NCBI RefSeq assembly: GCF_043195125.1 | Contig: NZ_JBAFWR010000010.1 | Length of the DNA stretch: 64,000 nt | Source of the DNA: NCEH01 sp043195125 | GTDB taxonomy: Bacteria > Pseudomonadota > Alphaproteobacteria > Rhizobiales > Xanthobacteraceae | Direction: 5' to 3' (one strand) | Shown: positions 60,732 through 64,000 of the stretch, in pieces | Numbering within the stretch: the first letter of the stretch is position 1 | Layout of the letters: every line of letters starts with the position of its first letter | Position numbers and translations under genes: made by a program | The notes under the pieces: generated by a model | Seen by the model: the letters and a program-made list of their open reading frames with translations, nothing else | What the model was told of the DNA's origin: nothing | The model's database searches: none

Positions 60732-63101
60732 TCAGATCGCGGGTTGGAAAAGATCGGCGGGGTTACCCCTACTGTCGACGGCGGCGCGTTCGGCGGGCGT
60801 GAGCAAATCGTCGCGTGACCAACCGGCAAGCGGGGTCGCCGCATCGATCAGGTGAGCCCAGGAGCAGCGATTGGCGAACAGCATGCCGTCGACATCGAGC
60901 GTGCCGCCCCGGCTGATATAGCCGCGCGCGGCGGTTCTCAGCGGTCCCCCGTCCAGCCGCCTCAACAGACCAAGCATCGGCTCGGGCCGCGTATGAGTGA
61001 CGATGACGCGGGGAAGCTGCGGGGGAAATAGTGCGGCGAGATCCTCGTCGCTCGCGGTGAAGGCGGCCTCGATCGGGTCGCGCGGCGCACGGAAGCGACC
61101 CGGTTCCGCCAATGCCGTCACGACGGCTTTGAGGCCACGGGCCGAGAGGCGTCGTGACGCCTTGAGCGCCTCCTCGAGCTGATAGGCCCCGATCGCCACC
61201 AGTTGCAGGTCGGCTTCGCCGGGATTGCCATCGATATGGGCCGCGCCCTCGGACACGAACCGGCCAGCCGCCTCGCCGTCGAGCCGGTGCGGCATGTCGC
61301 GCTTCGATACGATCAGGCAGGCTACCTGGCCGCGTCCGTCATAGACCGATCGCAGCGCGGCCATTGCGCTGTTCGCGTCGACTGGAAAGAGCACCCGGGC
61401 TGTGTCCGACATCTCGCCGAGCAGTGCCTCGCCAATCGTCGGGTCCTGGTGCGATTGCTCATTCTTGGAGTTCTCCCAGGTGTGGGAGGTGACGACGAGG
61501 GGCACCGAGATCCAGCCGGACTCCTGACCGACCTCGCGACGACGCCGGGCGAAGACGATCTCCTGACGGAGGCCGCCCAGCATCTTCATGGCGAAGGCCT
61601 CATAGCTGACGATCAGGTTGAGCCCGCCTTTGTTGGCGAGCGCCGCACCTGCAACTGCTTCCTCGTTGAGCGCGGTGATGACGGCGCCATCAACGGCTTC
61701 GGCTACCCCGGGCTCGGCGACGTTGACGCGATGCCGCAGACGATCGAGCGCGGCGCCCATATGGTTGGAGCGCAACTCGTCGGGATTGCCGAGCCGCGGC
61801 CGTAAATCCGGATTGGCATCGACGGCGCGCACGAACCAGCGGTCTAGCGCATGCATGGCGCAGTCCGGAGCATCGCCCACGCGGATCCATTCGGGTTCGG
61901 GGAGCTGGGGTGACGGCGGGCTTCGCAGTGCGAGGGGATGGCGGCTTTCGAGCGGCCGGTTCTGCGGGTCGTGGATGGCAAGCGCGCCGACCGCGCGGTC
62001 AATCTCTTGCAGCGGAACGAAGAGCGCTGCTGCAGCTTCGTTGAAGGCGTTTCGTGCCGCGTCATCGCGCGACGGGTTGCCGTCGATCGGAAGGTTGTGC
62101 GCCGCATTGGTGCCGGCGCCCGGAAAGCCGAACCCCTTGATCGTCTTGGCGATCACATAGGGGATGGGCGCGGGATAGACGTGATCGGCATCGGCGGCGA
62201 AACGTCCGAGCCGCTCCTCGGCCGTGAGGATCGCCCAGGCGAACGCGGCCGGGTCGCGGCCGTCGATCGCGAAGGGATCGAAGCCGTTATGGCGAAGATG
62301 GGCCGCGAGCCAGTCGGCCCCGCCCTGCTGGTCAATCTGAGCGCGCTCCTCGATGCGGCGTCCGTTGAGGATCATGATGGGGATCGCGAGGCCGGAATCC
62401 TCGGCGCGCCACCAGCGGGGTGTCCAGTCGGAGCCGCGCTGCTCCTCGAAGGCACCGTCACTCAGGAAGGCGATGAGACTCTCTCCGGGAAGCGGCATGT
62501 GCACATATTGCACCTCCGCGAAACCAAGATAGCCTCCCTCCGAGATCGCCCCGGCGGTGTTGGGACCAGCATGGCTGCCCAGCGGGACCGCGGCGCGACC
62601 CTCCGCATCGATCGCATAGGAATAGAAGTCGGCCGCGAGCTGAGAGAGCCCCTTCTCGGTCCGGTCGTAGCGGCCTTTCTGCGTCGGCGAGACGTCGCCA
62701 GTCAGCGCATTGACGGCCTCGATCGCTGCGACGCAATGGCCTTGCCCCATCAGCCATGAGCGGGTCTTGGCGGTGATCGTGTTGGCGGTGAGATAGCCGA
62801 CAAAAGCAGGAACCATGTTGAGCGAGCCACCGGTATGGCCTTCAGGCGTCGGCTTGAACGCATCGGCCGGCAGCGGCGCGCCGGAGAGATTGACCCGGCT
62901 GGCATAGGTCATGTGGACGACGGTCCACATCGCCGCGCAGGCCAGACGGTCGGCAGCGGCGAGCAGCCGGTAGAGCCTGTCGGGCGCCATGTGTCCCGAG
63001 GCTGCGAGTGCTGCAACACGCTCGACCGTCTCGGCGCTGTGCTCGATGGGCCCGTAGCCCTTATGCCAGATCGCGAATGCGTCCGATGTCATTTCACTCA
63101 T
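60732..63101 (-). CDS. xfp: Xylulose-5-phosphate/fructose-6-phosphate phosphoketolase
   Basis: 789 residues, typical for the family. Phosphoketolase motifs EGGYLGFAEVQYVHMPLPGE, SDGAFEEQRGSDWTPRWWR, KTIKGFGFPGAGTNAAHNLP and the QDPTIGEAL/C-terminal domain are present; TPP-dependent. It converts Xu5P or F6P plus Pi into acetyl-phosphate and GAP or E4P. Start 63101 (MSEMTSDAF) overlaps the PRPP-synthetase stop (ATGA). Some deviations (GQGHCVAAIEAVNALTGD in place of the usual GPGHG) are worth noting. Confidence 0.92.
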   Translation of the reverse strand: MSEMTSDAFAIWHKGYGPIEHSAETVERVAALAASGHMAPDRLYRLLAAADRLACAAMWTVVHMTYASRVNLSGAPLPADAFKPTPEGHTGGSLNMVPAFVGYLTANTITAKTRSWLMGQGHCVAAIEAVNALTGDVSPTQKGRYDRTEKGLSQLAADFYSYAIDAEGRAAVPLGSHAGPNTAGAISEGGYLGFAEVQYVHMPLPGESLIAFLSDGAFEEQRGSDWTPRWWRAEDSGLAIPIMILNGRRIEERAQIDQQGGADWLAAHLRHNGFDPFAIDGRDPAAFAWAILTAEERLGRFAADADHVYPAPIPYVIAKTIKGFGFPGAGTNAAHNLPIDGNPSRDDAARNAFNEAAAALFVPLQEIDRAVGALAIHDPQNRPLESRHPLALRSPPSPQLPEPEWIRVGDAPDCAMHALDRWFVRAVDANPDLRPRLGNPDELRSNHMGAALDRLRHRVNVAEPGVAEAVDGAVITALNEEAVAGAALANKGGLNLIVSYEAFAMKMLGGLRQEIVFARRRREVGQESGWISVPLVVTSHTWENSKNEQSHQDPTIGEALLGEMSDTARVLFPVDANSAMAALRSVYDGRGQVACLIVSKRDMPHRLDGEAAGRFVSEGAAHIDGNPGEADLQLVAIGAYQLEEALKASRRLSARGLKAVVTALAEPGRFRAPRDPIEAAFTASDEDLAALFPPQLPRVIVTHTRPEPMLGLLRRLDGGPLRTAARGYISRGGTLDVDGMLFANRCSWAHLIDAATPLAGWSRDDLLTPAERAAVDSRGNPADLFQPAI

Positions 63102-64000
63102 GTTGCGCTATCACCTTTTCCTTGTCGTGGGACCGGCGTCCGCGTTCGACTGACGCCGCTTGTCCATGGCGGAGGATCGCTGGCCGGAAAGGAGTCGATG
63201 CCGGCGCGTTCGACTTCATCGAGCGGTTCGGCCGGCCGCCTGTGGCGGACAATATCCCGCGGGACATTCCGGGCGGCCGAGATGGCGGCGGCTATCAGGG
63301 GTGCGAGACGGATGGCGTTGCTCGCATGCAGGACAGAATCGCTCGAAACGATTCTGTCGGCGACGGCCAATAAGCGCTGGTAGGAATCCTCGGCGAAGAG
63401 GCCATGGATGACGGCGCAGACGGGCCGCGCGAACCCCTGGAGCGGAAGCTTGCATGCGGCTTCAAAGAGCGTGTCGCCGGACGACGCGATGTCGTCGACG
63501 AGGACCGGCCGGAGGCCGCTCCATTGCGAGAGGTCGGGGAGCTCGACGTCGACGCTGCGGTCGCCGTGCCTGGTTTTGCTTAGAACGGCATGGGGTGCGC
63601 CGATGCGCGCGGCAATGGCCGAGACCCACTGCTCGCTTTCCTCGTCCGGCCCGATGATGAGAGGCTTCTGCACCTCAGCCGCGATCCAGTCGGCGAGAAG
63701 CGGCGCGGCATGAAGCGTCTCTGTCGGGATCGTGTAGAGTGCGGAAAGAGCGGCATAGCGATGAAGGTGCGGGTCGACGGTCACCAACCGGTCGAAGGTC
63801 GAGGACACGAGGCGGGCAAAGGTCTTCGAGGTCACCGCTTCGCCGGGCAGAAAGCGACGGTCTTGCCGCATATAGGCGAGATAGGGCGCAACGAGCGTGA
63901 CCTCGCGCGCACCGAGCGACCGGGCCGCATCGGCCGCGAAAACGAGACGCAGGAACCCGTCATCCGGCGGCGCCAGGGTGCAGACGAGATCGACGGGACG
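63098..64000 (-). CDS. Ribose-phosphate pyrophosphokinase-like protein (5' end outside window)
   Basis: At least 300 residues; the frame enters from the right edge. VTLVAPYLAYMRQDRRFLPGE and VTSKTFARLVSSTFDRLVTV are PRPP-synthetase motifs, the PRPP loop is VLVDDIASSGDTLFEA and KTRHGDRSVDVELPDL covers the flexible loop. A ~35-residue Pro/Arg-rich tail follows. It may make PRPP from ribose-5-phosphate. Heads an operon of phosphoketolase, MBL protein and AMP phosphorylase; operon promoter is outside. Confidence 0.88.
   Translation of the reverse strand, partial: RPVDLVCTLAPPDDGFLRLVFAADAARSLGAREVTLVAPYLAYMRQDRRFLPGEAVTSKTFARLVSSTFDRLVTVDPHLHRYAALSALYTIPTETLHAAPLLADWIAAEVQKPLIIGPDEESEQWVSAIAARIGAPHAVLSKTRHGDRSVDVELPDLSQWSGLRPVLVDDIASSGDTLFEAACKLPLQGFARPVCAVIHGLFAEDSYQRLLAVADRIVSSDSVLHASNAIRLAPLIAAAISAARNVPRDIVRHRRPAEPLDEVERAGIDSFPASDPPPWTSGVSRTRTPVPRQGKGDSAT

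Noticed and set aside
1..64000. Search for CRISPR arrays, tRNA or rRNA genes and long direct repeats
   Set aside because: None were seen by reading; subtle structured RNAs would need a covariance-model search.

Overview
The window is GC-rich, dense, mostly tightly packed operons, and reads as an accessory region (megaplasmid or genomic island) of an alphaproteobacterium, most likely Hyphomicrobiales/Rhizobiales. Reasons: a BigR/Blh sulfide-detoxification operon whose regulator carries cysteines at exactly positions 42 and 108, rhizobial-type CueR promoters, an IS5-family element, and several decayed gene fragments. No rRNA, tRNA or CRISPR array was seen.

Region 1 (1-13 kb): a lead/cadmium/zinc island. 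A PbrR/CadR/ZntR-type MerR regulator (11168-11596) is accompanied by five near-identical promoters in which the palindrome CTGTAGNNNCTACAG fills a 19-bp spacer. They drive (i) a six-gene pbr-like operon (P1B ATPase with four N-terminal CxxE metal domains, signal peptidase II, CcdA, a diacylglycerol-kinase-family lipid kinase, undecaprenyl-diphosphatase UppP, CDF transporter), (ii) a metallo-beta-lactamase/persulfide dioxygenase, rhodanese and small membrane protein operon, (iii) a PaaK/F390-synthetase-like adenylate-forming enzyme, (iv) a methyltransferase, and (v) a truncated LysR gene at the left edge. Remnants of a second merR, a second lspA, a CYP152 P450 and another methyltransferase show repeated insertion and decay.

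Region 2 (13-25.3 kb): a copper/redox operon (multicopper oxidase, DUF411, CcmG-like and TlpA-like thioredoxins, small membrane protein, SCO1), then sulfur detoxification: TauE/SafE permease, split YeeE pair, BigR, two-domain Blh, an ArsR-rhodanese fusion with its own palindromic operator, a further MBL persulfide dioxygenase, an MFS transporter, and a BASS/ACR3-like arsenic permease.

Region 3 (25.3-48.2 kb): a mosaic with remnants (truncated cyclopropane synthase, HTH protein), an alcohol dehydrogenase, PPK2, MFS, a CopB-like ATPase with an unusual CPD membrane motif plus a Cys-rich peptide, an HlyD/RbbA-like/ABC-2 exporter, a 2-oxoacid:ferredoxin oxidoreductase with its GltD-like electron-transfer flavoprotein, an SLC13 carboxylate transporter, a TPC-type P-type ATPase and a truncated chromate transporter. 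Weak FNR/FixK-like boxes sit upstream of several of these.

Region 4 (48.2-64 kb): glucan phosphorylase, CBS-CBS-BON protein, DUF6629, an IS5-type insertion sequence, CueR-CopA-CopZ with a mirrored pair of CueR promoters, an MgtC/DUF4010 protein, and a translationally coupled operon of PRPP synthetase, phosphoketolase, a frameshifted MBL/beta-CASP nuclease and an archaeal-type AMP (thymidine) phosphorylase. Together regions 3-4 look like phosphate-, pentose- and acyl-phosphate-centred energy metabolism for stress or low oxygen (an inference), set between metal-resistance modules.
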